Assembly (NCBI RefSeq): GCF_042433515.1
Contig: NZ_JBHLVH010000012.1
Coordinates: 1-64,000 of the forward strand
Direction of reading: 5' to 3'
Source: Kytococcus schroeteri
Lineage (GTDB): Bacteria; Actinomycetota; Actinomycetes; Actinomycetales; Dermatophilaceae
DNA: 64,000 nt
This document shows, one piece after another, positions 32,931 through 41,591 of the stretch. A program made the translations under genes and the position numbers. Numbering within the stretch: the stretch's first letter is position 1; the number at the start of each line of letters is the position of its first letter. Under the pieces are notes generated by a model. The model was not told where the DNA came from and made no database searches. It was given only the letters and a program-made list of their open reading frames with translations.

Positions 32931-33812
32931 ATGCGTCGAACCGCCCTGCTGGCCCTGCCCGTCACCGCCGCCGTGGGGATGGCCGGTGCCGCGGTGGGGG
33001 CCCTGTGGGGTGCGCGGCAGATCAGCGGGCCGCAGCGCCCGCCCGTGCCCTACGGGTTCACGCCCTACGAGGTGCGGGTGCCCGACGACGCGGTGGAGGA
33101 CGTGGAACTTCACGCGGCCGACGGCACGCGCCTGGCGGGCTGGTGGCTGCAGGGGGAGTCCGGCCGGGTGGCGGTGGTGTGCCACGGCCACCGCGGTTCC
33201 AAGGCGGACATGCTCGGCATCGGGCCGGGGCTGTGGCGCGAGGGGTGGTCGGTCCTGCTCCTCGACTTCCGCGGCAACGGGGACTCCGCCGACGGCCCGC
33301 AGTCCCTGGCGCACTACGAGCAGCTCGACCTCGAGGCCGCCCTCGACTGGGTGGCCGCCCGGCGCCCGGGTGCCGGCATCGACCTCGTCGGGTTCTCGAT
33401 GGGTGCCGCCGTCGTCCTGCAGGTGGCCGCCCGGGACCAGCGGGTGGCACGGGTGGTTGCGGACTCGTCCTTCGCCGACATGCGCGACGTGGTGGCGACG
33501 GCGGCTCGCGGCATGCGGCTGCCCCCGGTGCCGCTGGTGCACCTGGTGGACCGCGTCACGCGATGGCGCTACGGGTACCGGTTCAGCGAGGTGGAGCCGG
33601 TGGAAGTGGTGGCCGACATCGCACCGCGCCCGCTGCTGCTCGTGCACGGCACCGAGGACTCCGTGATCCCCGTGGCCCACGCCCACCGGCTGGCGGCTGC
33701 GGCCGGCCAGGGGGCCGAGCTGCGCATCGTGGACGGGGTGGACCACTGCGGGGCCTACTTCGCCGACCGGCCCGGCTACATCCGGGCCGTGGCGGACTTC
33801 CTCCGCGGCTGA
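32931..33812 (+). CDS. alpha/beta hydrolase, membrane-anchored or exported
   Basis: 293 residues. The first 30 are a hydrophobic segment (LLALPVTAAVGMAGAAVGAL) usable as signal or anchor. An alpha/beta-hydrolase domain follows, with VVCHGHRGSK (oxyanion region), DFRGNGDS, nucleophile elbow LVGFSMGAAV, Asp in LLLVHGTEDSVIP and final His in GVDHCGAYF. The pattern resembles BEM46/YqkD-like serine hydrolases. Substrate unknown. ATG 32931 is six bases after TAGGGT (leaderless). Confidence 0.85.
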   Translation: MRRTALLALPVTAAVGMAGAAVGALWGARQISGPQRPPVPYGFTPYEVRVPDDAVEDVELHAADGTRLAGWWLQGESGRVAVVCHGHRGSKADMLGIGPGLWREGWSVLLLDFRGNGDSADGPQSLAHYEQLDLEAALDWVAARRPGAGIDLVGFSMGAAVVLQVAARDQRVARVVADSSFADMRDVVATAARGMRLPPVPLVHLVDRVTRWRYGYRFSEVEPVEVVADIAPRPLLLVHGTEDSVIPVAHAHRLAAAAGQGAELRIVDGVDHCGAYFADRPGYIRAVADFLRG

Positions 33813-33951
33813 GGCGAGGTCGGTCCCCGACCACCGGCCACCGTGGCGCACCTGCTGTGCGGCCCATGGTCACGTTCCGACAGTGTCGGGCGGAGAGATG
33901 AGTGTCCTACGGTCAGGAGTGCCCGACCACTGGCCATTCCCGGAAGATCAC

Positions 33952-34716
33952 ATGCCCACTCATCCCGCCGGTCGTCCCGATCCCGTCTCGGATCCCCGCA
34001 CCCCCTCCCCAGGCCGTGCTGCGCCCTCGCCGCGGCTCATGGTCCCTCTCGTGGGTGCTGGTCTGGGAATGGCTGTCTACCTCGGTCTGCGCCCCTACGG
34101 TGACCACTCACAGGACCCTGCCGTGGCCTTGGCCGCCTTCGCCCAGCCACTCTGGGTGGTGGCCCACCTGGCAGGCATGGCGGCACTCGCCTCGGTGGGT
34201 TGGGTGGCGGTGCGCTGCTCCGAGCTGGTTCCCGGAAAGGCCTCCCGCATCGCGCGCTGGTGCGGTTGGTGCGGTCTGGTGGGTGCCGGTCTGGTGATGC
34301 CCTACTACGGGGTCGAGGCGCTGGCCCTGCACGAGCTGGGTCGTGCCGTGTCAGCAGAGGATCTCGCCCCGGATCAGGCCATGGCACTGGTCGAGGCGGT
34401 CCGCGGCAACTTCGTGGGCGTGTCCCTGTTCGCTGCCGGTCTGCTGATGCTCGCTGCGGCCGGGCTGCTGGCGGCCCTGGCGTGGCAGCGGGCAGCCCAC
34501 GGGGGCCTGCGGTGGGCGGGCTGGCCACTGGGCGGTCTGGTGGCGCTCGTGCTGCCGCAGTACTACCTGCCGCCGGCAGGACGGGTGACCTTCGGTGTCG
34601 CCTTCGCCGTGGCCGCCCTCGCATGGGCGGGCGCCGCATGGGCCCAGAGCCCCCGGCACGGTCTCCGGCGCGCCCCCGGGCGCGACCCCGGGGGCGACCT
34701 CCGACGCGACCTCTGA
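33952..34716 (+). CDS. polytopic membrane protein, hypothetical
   Basis: 254 residues. A polar Pro-rich N-terminus (~25 residues) is followed by about seven hydrophobic helices (LMVPLVGAGLGMAVYLGL, LWVVAHLAGMAALASVGWVA, WCGLVGAGLVMPYYGVEALA, VGVSLFAAGLLMLAAAGLL and others). The tail is Arg/Asp/Gly-rich. ATG 33952 has GGAAG five bases upstream; ATG 33898 in the same frame is an alternative. Function not recognised. Confidence 0.65.
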   Translation: MPTHPAGRPDPVSDPRTPSPGRAAPSPRLMVPLVGAGLGMAVYLGLRPYGDHSQDPAVALAAFAQPLWVVAHLAGMAALASVGWVAVRCSELVPGKASRIARWCGWCGLVGAGLVMPYYGVEALALHELGRAVSAEDLAPDQAMALVEAVRGNFVGVSLFAAGLLMLAAAGLLAALAWQRAAHGGLRWAGWPLGGLVALVLPQYYLPPAGRVTFGVAFAVAALAWAGAAWAQSPRHGLRRAPGRDPGGDLRRDL

Positions 34717-34778
34717 CCTGCGGGGCAGCCCCTCACACCACCTGACCTGCACCCGTCGGCCCGGCCCGGAACAGCGCT

Positions 34779-34816
34779 CGGCGCCCCGCCCACCGCATCG
34801 GGTGGACGGGGCGCCG
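34779..34816. terminator. bidirectional terminator hairpin
   Basis: CGGCGCCCCG-CCCACC (34779-34794) pairs with GGTGG-CGGGGCGCCG (to 34816) with one mismatch and a short loop, between convergent genes ending at 34716 and 34841. Confidence 0.7.
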
Positions 34817-34840
34817 GGGCGCTGGGCCGAGCCTTGTGAC

Positions 34841-35206
34841 TCAGGCCTTGGCGGCGGCCTTCTTGGCGTCCTTGCGGTTGCCCTCGGAGGCCAGCTTGGC
34901 CTGGGCCTTGGCGCGGGACTGCTCCTCGGTGAGACCCAGGCGCTTGGTGAGCTCCGGCGGCAGCATGCCGTTGTTCTTCATGTAGAAGTGCGAGGCCTGA
35001 CGGTTGGCCAGCATCTTGGCCACACCCACCGCGGCGCCGGAGAGCAGCGCGAAGGCGGCGGCCTCCTTGATGCCCACCTCCGGGTCGTCCGGGTTCTGGG
35101 CCGAGCGGCCGGTGGTGATCTTCCAGGTGCCGTCGGCCACCTTGGAGGCCACGACGCTGGCCACGATCGGCAGCGCGGTCGCGAGGGCCTTGTACGCGAG
35201 GTTCAT
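34841..35206 (-). CDS. DUF4235 domain membrane protein
   Basis: 121 residues. The N-terminal MNLAYKALATALPIVASVVA helix, KVADGTWKITTGRSAQNPDDPE and the second helix AAAFALLSGAAVGVAKMLA correspond to the DUF4235 family of small actinobacterial membrane proteins. The C-terminus is extended by a Lys/Ala-rich tail (DAKKAAAKA). AAGGAGAG before ATG 35206 fixes the start. Function unknown. Confidence 0.8.
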   Translation of the reverse strand: MNLAYKALATALPIVASVVASKVADGTWKITTGRSAQNPDDPEVGIKEAAAFALLSGAAVGVAKMLANRQASHFYMKNNGMLPPELTKRLGLTEEQSRAKAQAKLASEGNRKDAKKAAAKA

Positions 35207-35387
35207 GCAACTCTCCTTCGCCTGCTGGGCGCCGGCGCGGTGTGCGCGGCGGTCGTGCAATCGTTCCCGAGTCTGTCACGACGCACCCGCCCCCGCCCGG
35301 TGGTGCGGTGTGACCTCCGCCGGGTGGCATGGCGCGGCCGCCACCGGGTCGGCCGACCGGCGCGCGGGTCAGGGGGTATGTTCGGGG

Positions 35388-35476
35388 CCACGACAGGGGA
35401 GCGCCCGGAGCGTTGAGAGTGCGGGAGACCGCAGACCCTTGGAACCTGGCCGGGACCGCCGGCGGAGGAAGTCGAC
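35388..35476 (+). ncRNA. TPP (thiamine pyrophosphate) riboswitch
   Basis: A THI-box leader: AGGGGAGC, TTGAGAGTG (the CTGAGA element varies by one base), GAGACCGCAGACCCTTGGAA, CCTGGCCGGG and CGGAGGAAGTCG, closed by CGAC (35391-35394) with GTCG (35471-35474). It ends about 12 bases before the thiB start, so ligand binding can hide the SD (CAGGAG). A TATGTT -10 at 35377-35382 places the transcript start near the left edge. It represses the thiamine transporter genes when thiamine pyrophosphate is plentiful. Confidence 0.93.
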
Positions 35477-35488
35477 ACAGGAGCGCAC

Positions 35489-36664
35489 ATGCCCACCACC
35501 GCACAGCCCACTCGCCCCTCCCCGCACCGCAGCACCACGGCCGTCCGGGCCCCCCGTCGCGCGGTCACGACGGGTCTGGCCGCCGTCACCGCCCTCGGCC
35601 TGCTGGCGGGGTGCTCCCTGGGCGGCCAGGGTGAGGGGTCCGACCAGGAGTCCTCGTCGCCCTCGCAGGGTTCCGGCGACGGCGCCTCCGACGGTGACCT
35701 GGAGGGCCGCACCGTCACTCTCGTGACCCACGACTCGTTCAACCCGCCGAAGGGTGCGCTCAAGGAGTTCACCAAGGACACCGGCATCACGGTCAAGGTG
35801 CTGAAGTCCGGCGATGCCGGGGCGCTCACCAACAAGCTGGTGCTCACCAAGGAGAAGCCGCTGGGCGACGTGGTCTTCGGCATCGACAACACGTTCGGCG
35901 GCCGGGCCCTGGCCGAGGGCGTGGTGGCCGAGCACGGTGTGTCGCTGCCCCAGGGGGTCGACCGGCACACCATCGAGACCGACGGGGGCGCCCGCCTGGC
36001 CCCGGTGGACTACGGCGACGTCTGCGTCAACGTGGACGACACGTGGTTCGAGAAGAAGGGCGTCAACCCGCCCCAGGGTCTCGACGACCTCACCAAGCCC
36101 GAGTACAAGGGCCTGTTCGTCACCCCCGGTGCCGCCACGTCGAGCCCCGGTCTGGCCTTCCTGCTGGCCACCATCGGTGCCAAGGGCGACGACGGCTGGG
36201 AGCAGTACTGGAAGGACCTCGTGGCCAACGACGCCAAGATCACCGCCGGCTGGGAGGACGCGTACACCGTCGACTTCACCGCCGGCGGCGGCAAGGGGGA
36301 CCGGCCCATCGTGCTCAGCTACGCCTCCAGCCCGCCCTTCACCGTGCCCGAGGGGGGCAAGGAGCCCACCACCTCGGCCCTGCTGGACACCTGCTTCCGC
36401 CAGGTGGAGTACGCCGGCGTGCTCGAGGGCGCCGAGGAGCCCGAGGCGGGCGCGAAACTGGTGGAGTACCTGCTGGGCAAGGACTTCCAGGCCGGGCTGC
36501 CGGAGTCGATGTACGTCTACCCGGTGCGCTCGGACGTGGAGCTCCCGGCCGAGTGGGAGAAGTGGGCCCCGTCCGCCAAGGAGCCCATCGAGGTGGACGC
36601 CGCCCGCATCCAGGAGCACCGCGAGGAGTGGCTGACGCGCTGGAGCGAGGCCACCGGCCAGTGA
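35489..36664 (+). CDS. thiB: thiamine ABC transporter, substrate-binding lipoprotein
   Basis: 391 residues. A long basic N-terminus and hydrophobic core lead to a lipobox LLAGC with lipidated Cys42, then a Ser/Gly-rich linker (43-70) and a periplasmic-binding-protein-like domain starting VTLVTHDSFN, typical of ThiB. It binds thiamine or its phosphates at the outer face. It directly follows a TPP riboswitch and is coupled by GTGA to the permease gene. Confidence 0.92.
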   Translation: MPTTAQPTRPSPHRSTTAVRAPRRAVTTGLAAVTALGLLAGCSLGGQGEGSDQESSSPSQGSGDGASDGDLEGRTVTLVTHDSFNPPKGALKEFTKDTGITVKVLKSGDAGALTNKLVLTKEKPLGDVVFGIDNTFGGRALAEGVVAEHGVSLPQGVDRHTIETDGGARLAPVDYGDVCVNVDDTWFEKKGVNPPQGLDDLTKPEYKGLFVTPGAATSSPGLAFLLATIGAKGDDGWEQYWKDLVANDAKITAGWEDAYTVDFTAGGGKGDRPIVLSYASSPPFTVPEGGKEPTTSALLDTCFRQVEYAGVLEGAEEPEAGAKLVEYLLGKDFQAGLPESMYVYPVRSDVELPAEWEKWAPSAKEPIEVDAARIQEHREEWLTRWSEATGQ

Positions 36665-38319
36665 GGCGCTCCCGCGGAGGGGCGTGGGTCCCCCTGCTCT
36701 GGGCGGCCCTGCCCCTGGCCTTCCTGGCCGTCTTCTTCGTGCTGCCCGTCGGCACGATGGTGGGACGCGGCCTGGCCCCGCACGGCCAGCTCGACCTCTC
36801 GGTGGTGCCCGAGGTGCTGGGCCGCAGCCGCACCCTGCGCGTGCTCGGCTTCACCGTGGCGATGGCGCTGGCCGGCACCGCGGTGACCGTGCTGCTCGGC
36901 GTGCCCACGGCCTTCGCCCTGTACCGGCTGCGCCTGCCGCTGCGGGGCCTGCTGCGCTCGTGGGTGGTGATGCCCTTCGTCATGCCCACCGTGGTGGTGG
37001 GCGTGATGTTCCGCAGCCTGCTCAGCCCGCAGGGGCCGCTGGGATTCCTGGGCTGGGACGGCACGCCGTGGGCCATCGGGGCGGCGTTCGTGTTCTTCAA
37101 CCTGGCCGTGGTGGTGCGCACCGTGGGCGGGGCCTGGGCCGGGCTGGACCGCCGCGCCGAGGAGGCCGCCGCCTCGCTGGGTGCGGCGCCCTGGCAGGTG
37201 CTGCGCGACATCACCCTGCCCCGCCTGGCCCCGGCCATCACGAGCGCCGCGGTGGTGGTCTTCCTGTTCTGCAGCACCGCCTTCGGGGTGGTGCTCACCC
37301 TCGGCGGGTTGCGCTACCGCACCCTGGAGACCGAGATCTACCTGCTGACCACCCAGTACCTGGACCTGCGGGCCGCCGCCGTGCTCTCGGTGCTGCAGGT
37401 GGTGACCGTGGCCCTGCTCGTGGGGACGGCCGCCCGGCTGCGCGGCTCCGCGCGGGCCACGGGGGCGGGGGCGGCGCCGCGCCCGGTGCGCCGGGGCGAC
37501 CTGCCCGCGGTGGCCGTGGCTGTGGCCGTGCTGGCCTTCGTCACCGCACCGGTGGCCACCTTGGTGGTGCGCTCGCTGCAGGTGCGCACCGCGGAGGGGA
37601 CTGCCTGGTCGCTGCGCAACTACCGCGCTCTGTCCTCCCCGGAGGCGGCCGCCGACGCCGGCCTCCAGGTCACTGTGCTCCAGGCGCTGGAGAACTCCTG
37701 GCGCGCCGCGGTGGACGGCACGATGGTGGCGCTCGTGCTGGGGGTGCTCGTCGCCATCGCGCTCTCGCGGCCCACCCGCACGCCGGCCCGGGCGGCCACC
37801 GTCCGCGTGCTCGACCTGCTCTTCATGGTGCCGCTGGGGGTCTCCGCGGTGACGGTGGGCTTCGGCTTCCTCATCGCCCTGGACTCCCCGCCGGTGGACC
37901 TGCGCAGCTCACCGCTGCTCGTCCCGTTGGCGCAGGCGCTCGTGGCCGCCCCGCTGGTGGTGCGCACCCTGACCCCGGTGCTCCAGGGCATCGACGACCG
38001 GCAGCGGCAGGTGGCCGCCTCCCTGGGGGCCCCGCCGTGGCGGCAGTTCCTCACCGTGGACGCCCGCCTGGCCGCCCGCCCCGCTGCCGCTGCGGCTGGC
38101 TTCGCGCTCGCGGTGTGCCTGGGGGAGTTCGGCGCCACGAGCTTCCTGGCCCGACCGGACGCCCCGACCGTCCCCGTCGTCATCGCCGAGCTGGTGGGCC
38201 GTCCCGGCGGCTCCGGCTTCGGCCTCGCCCTGGCGGCCAGCGTGCTGCTGGCCGCCGTGACCGTGGCCGTCATGGCCGTGGTCGACCGCCTCGCCCCGTC
38301 CGCCGGAGGTTCCTGGTGA
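36661..38319 (+). CDS. thiP: thiamine ABC transporter, permease
   Basis: 552 residues: a fused permease with two binding-protein-dependent transport domains, each with an EAA loop (EEAAASLGAAPWQVLRDITL at ~165, and QVAASLGAPPWRQFLTVDAR at ~455) and 5-6 membrane helices, about 12 in all. This doubled layout is standard for ThiP. GTG 36661 overlaps the thiB stop, and the end overlaps thiQ by GTGA. Confidence 0.92.
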   Translation: MRRSRGGAWVPLLWAALPLAFLAVFFVLPVGTMVGRGLAPHGQLDLSVVPEVLGRSRTLRVLGFTVAMALAGTAVTVLLGVPTAFALYRLRLPLRGLLRSWVVMPFVMPTVVVGVMFRSLLSPQGPLGFLGWDGTPWAIGAAFVFFNLAVVVRTVGGAWAGLDRRAEEAAASLGAAPWQVLRDITLPRLAPAITSAAVVVFLFCSTAFGVVLTLGGLRYRTLETEIYLLTTQYLDLRAAAVLSVLQVVTVALLVGTAARLRGSARATGAGAAPRPVRRGDLPAVAVAVAVLAFVTAPVATLVVRSLQVRTAEGTAWSLRNYRALSSPEAAADAGLQVTVLQALENSWRAAVDGTMVALVLGVLVAIALSRPTRTPARAATVRVLDLLFMVPLGVSAVTVGFGFLIALDSPPVDLRSSPLLVPLAQALVAAPLVVRTLTPVLQGIDDRQRQVAASLGAPPWRQFLTVDARLAARPAAAAAGFALAVCLGEFGATSFLARPDAPTVPVVIAELVGRPGGSGFGLALAASVLLAAVTVAVMAVVDRLAPSAGGSW

Positions 38320-39098
38320 CGTCATCCGATGCCGAGCCCACCCGCCCCGCCGAGACCGACCGCCCTGCCGAGACCGACCGCCCTGCCGAGACCGCCGGCC
38401 CTGCCGAGACCGACCGCCCCGCTGGCCTGGAGGTGCGCGGCGCCACCGTGGACTTCCCCGCGCGCCGTGGCTCCGTCCGCGCCCTGGACGCCGTGGACCT
38501 CGACCTGCCCCGCGGCACCATGACCGCCGTCCTCGGCCCCTCCGGGTGCGGCAAGAGCACGCTGCTGCGTGTGGTGGCCGGCCTCGAGCAGGTCGCAGCC
38601 GGCACGGTGTGCTTCGGCGGACGGGAGGTCACCGGCGTGCCACCGCACCGCCGCAACTTCGTGCTCGTCTTCCAGGACGGCCAGTTGTTCGACCACCTCT
38701 CCGTGGCCGACAACGTGGGCTACGCCCTGCGCCTGCGCGGCGTCTCCCGCGCCGCCCGCCGGCAGCGCACGGCCGAGCTGCTGGAGCAGGTGGGCCTGCC
38801 CGGCACCCAGGACCGCGACCCGCGCACCCTCTCCGGCGGCCAGCGGCAGCGTGTGGCCCTGGCGCGGGGGCTGGCCGCGGACCCGGACGTGCTCCTGCTC
38901 GACGAGCCCCTCAGCGCCCTCGACCGCGACCTGCGCGTGGCCCTGGGGCAGGACCTGCGGCGCCTCGTGGCCGAGAGCTCGACCACCGCGCTGCTGGTGA
39001 CCCACGACCACGACGAGGCCCGGCTGGCCGACGCCGTGGTGCTCATGGACGCCGGCCGGGTGCTGCGCCGCGGCTCCCCGGAGGAGGTCCTCGGCTGA
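38316..39098 (+). CDS. thiQ: thiamine ABC transporter, ATP-binding protein
   Basis: 260 residues: Walker A GPSGCGKST (74-82), Q-loop VFQDGQLFDHLSV, signature LSGGQRQRVALARGLA, Walker B VLLLDEPLSALD and switch His LLVTHDHDEA. It powers ThiP. The first ~30 residues are an acidic, low-complexity extension made by four 18-bp DNA repeats (PAETDR units) that is absent from typical ThiQ proteins and probably not structured. Confidence 0.92.
   Translation: MTSSDAEPTRPAETDRPAETDRPAETAGPAETDRPAGLEVRGATVDFPARRGSVRALDAVDLDLPRGTMTAVLGPSGCGKSTLLRVVAGLEQVAAGTVCFGGREVTGVPPHRRNFVLVFQDGQLFDHLSVADNVGYALRLRGVSRAARRQRTAELLEQVGLPGTQDRDPRTLSGGQRQRVALARGLAADPDVLLLDEPLSALDRDLRVALGQDLRRLVAESSTTALLVTHDHDEARLADAVVLMDAGRVLRRGSPEEVLG
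38349..38420 (+). repeat. 4 x 18-bp tandem repeat in thiQ
   Basis: GCCGAGACCGACCGCCCT occurs at 38349-38366 and exactly at 38367-38384, then with small changes at 38385-38402 and 38403-38420. It encodes PAETDR-type hexapeptides. Unit length is a multiple of three, so copy changes would keep the frame. Confidence 0.9.
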
Positions 39099-39140
39099 CT
39101 GCGGTGGCACTCGTGCCGCCGGCGGGCGACGATGGTGGGC

Positions 39141-39854
39141 ATGACCCAGACCCCCACCGGTGACCTCGCCGCACGCCTGGCCGCCATCACCCACCGCTTC
39201 CGTGCCTCCGAGGAGGTGGAGGACCTCGCCGCGGAGATCTGCCGCGCGGCCCGCGAACTCGTGGGCGAGGGGTGCGAGGTGGCCGTGACGCTGCTGCGGG
39301 CCGGGGGCCGCATCGACACCGTGGCCGCGACGGTACCGGTCTGCTTCGAGGTGGACCGCTTCCAGGAGCAGTACGGCGAGGGGCCGTGCGTCTCGGCCGT
39401 CCGGGAGGCCCCGGTGACCCACCTGCCCGACACGGCCACCGACACCACCTGGCCCCGCTTCAGCCGCTGGGCCGCCGACCACGGCGTGGCCTCGATGATG
39501 GGCGTGCGCCTGCACACCTTCGAGGGGGCGGTCGACGAGGTCGGCGGCGCCGGCCTGGGGGCGCTGAACTTCTACGCCGACGCCCCGCACCGTTTCGACG
39601 ACGACGCAGAGCACCGGGCTCGCCTGGTGGAGGCCCCCGCCTCGCTGGCGCTGAGCCACCGCCAGCACATCAGCCACCTGCACCGCGCCCTGGACAGCCG
39701 GGACCTCATCGGGCAGGCCAAGGGTGTGCTCATGGAGCGCACTGGGGCCGGCCCCGAGGGGGCCTTTGAGTTGCTGCGCCAGCGCTCCCGCACCACCAAC
39801 GTGCGGCTGGCCGAGGTGGCCCGCGAGGTCGTCACCGGGGACACAGGGGACTGA
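39141..39854 (+). CDS. GAF-ANTAR domain RNA-binding regulator
   Basis: 237 residues: an N-terminal GAF domain (~15-165; EQYGEGPCVSAVREAPVTHL) and a C-terminal ANTAR domain (~180-233; DLIGQAKGVLMERTGAGPEG, then LRQRSRTTNVRLAEVARE). ANTAR proteins bind dual-hexaloop RNA and prevent termination. The GAF domain would sense a small ligand. ATG 39141 follows GACGAT by seven bases (leaderless); ATG 39132 lies within that element. No ANTAR target hairpins were identified. Confidence 0.9.
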   Translation: MTQTPTGDLAARLAAITHRFRASEEVEDLAAEICRAARELVGEGCEVAVTLLRAGGRIDTVAATVPVCFEVDRFQEQYGEGPCVSAVREAPVTHLPDTATDTTWPRFSRWAADHGVASMMGVRLHTFEGAVDEVGGAGLGALNFYADAPHRFDDDAEHRARLVEAPASLALSHRQHISHLHRALDSRDLIGQAKGVLMERTGAGPEGAFELLRQRSRTTNVRLAEVAREVVTGDTGD

Positions 39855-39862
39855 TGGATGCG

Positions 39863-39899
39863 CCGGAGGGCGGCCCGTCGGTGACGGACCGCCCTCCGG
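39863..39899. terminator. bidirectional terminator
   Basis: CCGGAGGGCGG (39863-39873) pairs with CCGCCCTCCGG (39889-39899), with an inner CCGTC/GACGG stem, between convergent genes. Confidence 0.85.
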
Positions 39900-39917
39900 G
39901 TGTGTGGGGTGCGGGGG

Positions 39918-41402
39918 TCACTCGGTGGAGAGCCACCCCTGCTGCAGACCCACCACTGCCGCGATGAAGCCCACGAGCATGATGCCGAACACGACCCACT
40001 CGTAGCCCTTCATGGCCGGGCGCACGCGCCCCTCCTTCTGGGCCCACAGGTAGACCAGTAGGCCGGGCACGTAGAACAGCATGGTCATGAGCAGGTAGTT
40101 CAGGCCGCCGGCGTAGATCAGCCACAGCGAGTAGAGCGCGGCGATGGCGGCCATCACCACGTGCACCATCGAGGCGCCCCGGCCGTTGCGGTGGCGCCAG
40201 GCCAGGGCCGCGCCGTAGAGGGCCGAGAGCAGATAGGGCAGCAGGATCATCGAGCCGGCCATGAGGATGACCACCAGGTAGTTGGACCCGGCGAAGTGGG
40301 CGTAGATGATCGAGGCCTGCAGCGCGAGGGCGCTCACGAGCACCGACCACGTGGCGGTGCCGTGCTTGTTCTCCGTGGCCAGGCCGCGGGGCATGGCGCC
40401 GTCGCGGGCGGTGACGCTGAGGATCTCGGCGCACAGCAGCATCCAGGCCAGCAGGGCGCCGATGACGGAGACCAGCAGTCCCACGCTCACCAGGCCGGCA
40501 CCCCAGGGGCCGACGGCCTCCTTGAGCACGCCTGCCATGGACGGGTCCTGCAGGCCGGCCAGCTCGGCCTGGCTGAGGATGCCGGCGCTGAGCATGTTGA
40601 CCGCCACCAGCAGGGCGATGACGCCGAGGAAGCCCACCACGGTGGCCTTGGAGATGTCCTTGCGGTTGCGGGCGCGCTGGGAGTACACGGTGGCGCCCTC
40701 GATGCCGACGAACATCCACACGGTCACGATCATCATGCCGCGCACCTGGGTGAGAATGCTGTCGCCGGTGGTCTCGTGGCCCCAGAAGTCGGTGGAGAAG
40801 ACGCCGTAGTCCCAGGCCACGGCCGTGAGCACCACGAAGGCCAGGATGGGCACGATCTTGGCGATGGTGATGACCAGGTTGAAGCCCGCGGCCTCCCGGA
40901 CGCCGCGCAGCATGAGGGCCACGTAGAGCCACAGCAGCACGGTCTGCCCGGCCAAGGAGGCGAGCGTGTTGCCCTCGCCGAAGATGCTCGGCCACCAGAG
41001 GCCGAGCGTGGAGAAGACGAGGATGAAGTAGGAGAGGTTGCCCAGCAGGGCGCTGATCCAGTAGCCCCAGGCCGAGGAGAAGCCGAGGAAGCGACCGAAG
41101 CCGTCGCGGGCGTACCCGTAGACGCCGCCGTCGGGGTTCGGGGCCAGTCGGGCCAGGAGCGTGAAGGTCAGGGCGAGCATGAGCATGCCGACGCCGGTGA
41201 TGCCCCACCCGATGAGGAGGGGGCCGGGGGCCGCGGCCTGTGCCATGTTCATGGGCAGGCCGAAGATGCCGCCGCCGACCATGGAGCCGACGACCAGCGC
41301 GGTGAGCTGCGGCAGGCCGAGGGTCGACTGCTTCTGGTCGCCGTCGGTGCCGCCGGAGCCGCTGGTGGGCTCGGTGTCAGGGGTGGTGAGGGGGGTTGCC
41401 AT
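39918..41402 (-). CDS. APC-family amino-acid permease/antiporter (basic amino acid type)
   Basis: 494 residues, about 12-13 membrane helices. The N-terminal LTALVVGSMVGGGIFGLPMN (helix 1 with the unwound GSMVGGGIF motif) and YARDGFGRFLGFSSAWGYWI are typical of the arginine:ornithine / lysine antiporter group (ArcD, LysI, YdgI-like). It may move lysine, arginine or ornithine. If lysine, it could feed the catabolic cluster at 1-12 kb, but nothing links them directly. ATG 41402 was preferred over 41417 because CAGAAT lies six bases upstream. Confidence 0.85.
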   Translation of the reverse strand: MATPLTTPDTEPTSGSGGTDGDQKQSTLGLPQLTALVVGSMVGGGIFGLPMNMAQAAAPGPLLIGWGITGVGMLMLALTFTLLARLAPNPDGGVYGYARDGFGRFLGFSSAWGYWISALLGNLSYFILVFSTLGLWWPSIFGEGNTLASLAGQTVLLWLYVALMLRGVREAAGFNLVITIAKIVPILAFVVLTAVAWDYGVFSTDFWGHETTGDSILTQVRGMMIVTVWMFVGIEGATVYSQRARNRKDISKATVVGFLGVIALLVAVNMLSAGILSQAELAGLQDPSMAGVLKEAVGPWGAGLVSVGLLVSVIGALLAWMLLCAEILSVTARDGAMPRGLATENKHGTATWSVLVSALALQASIIYAHFAGSNYLVVILMAGSMILLPYLLSALYGAALAWRHRNGRGASMVHVVMAAIAALYSLWLIYAGGLNYLLMTMLFYVPGLLVYLWAQKEGRVRPAMKGYEWVVFGIMLVGFIAAVVGLQQGWLSTE

Positions 41403-41551
41403 GCGCACATTCTGCACGGCTCGGGCCCGGTTCCCGGGGTGCCGAGCGTGACGCTCCCCGCATCAGCTGTGCGGCCGGTCACACGCTCGTGGGGCGATTC
41501 GTTGACGTGGTGCCGAATGCGGGGGAGGGGAGCGGGTCTTGCACGACGGGC

Positions 41552-41584
41552 AAGTTTGCACGCAGTGCATCTTCCTTCCTACGC
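41552..41584 (+). promoter_or_regulatory. tetR promoter with palindromic operator
   Basis: TGCAC-GCA-GTGCA (41557-41569, with outer AAG/CTT pairs to 41552-41573) lies immediately upstream of the TACGCT -10, which is followed six bases later by the tetR ATG. Overlap of palindrome and promoter suggests autorepression and control of the downstream MMPL gene. Confidence 0.6.
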
Positions 41585-41591
41585 TGGTGCC

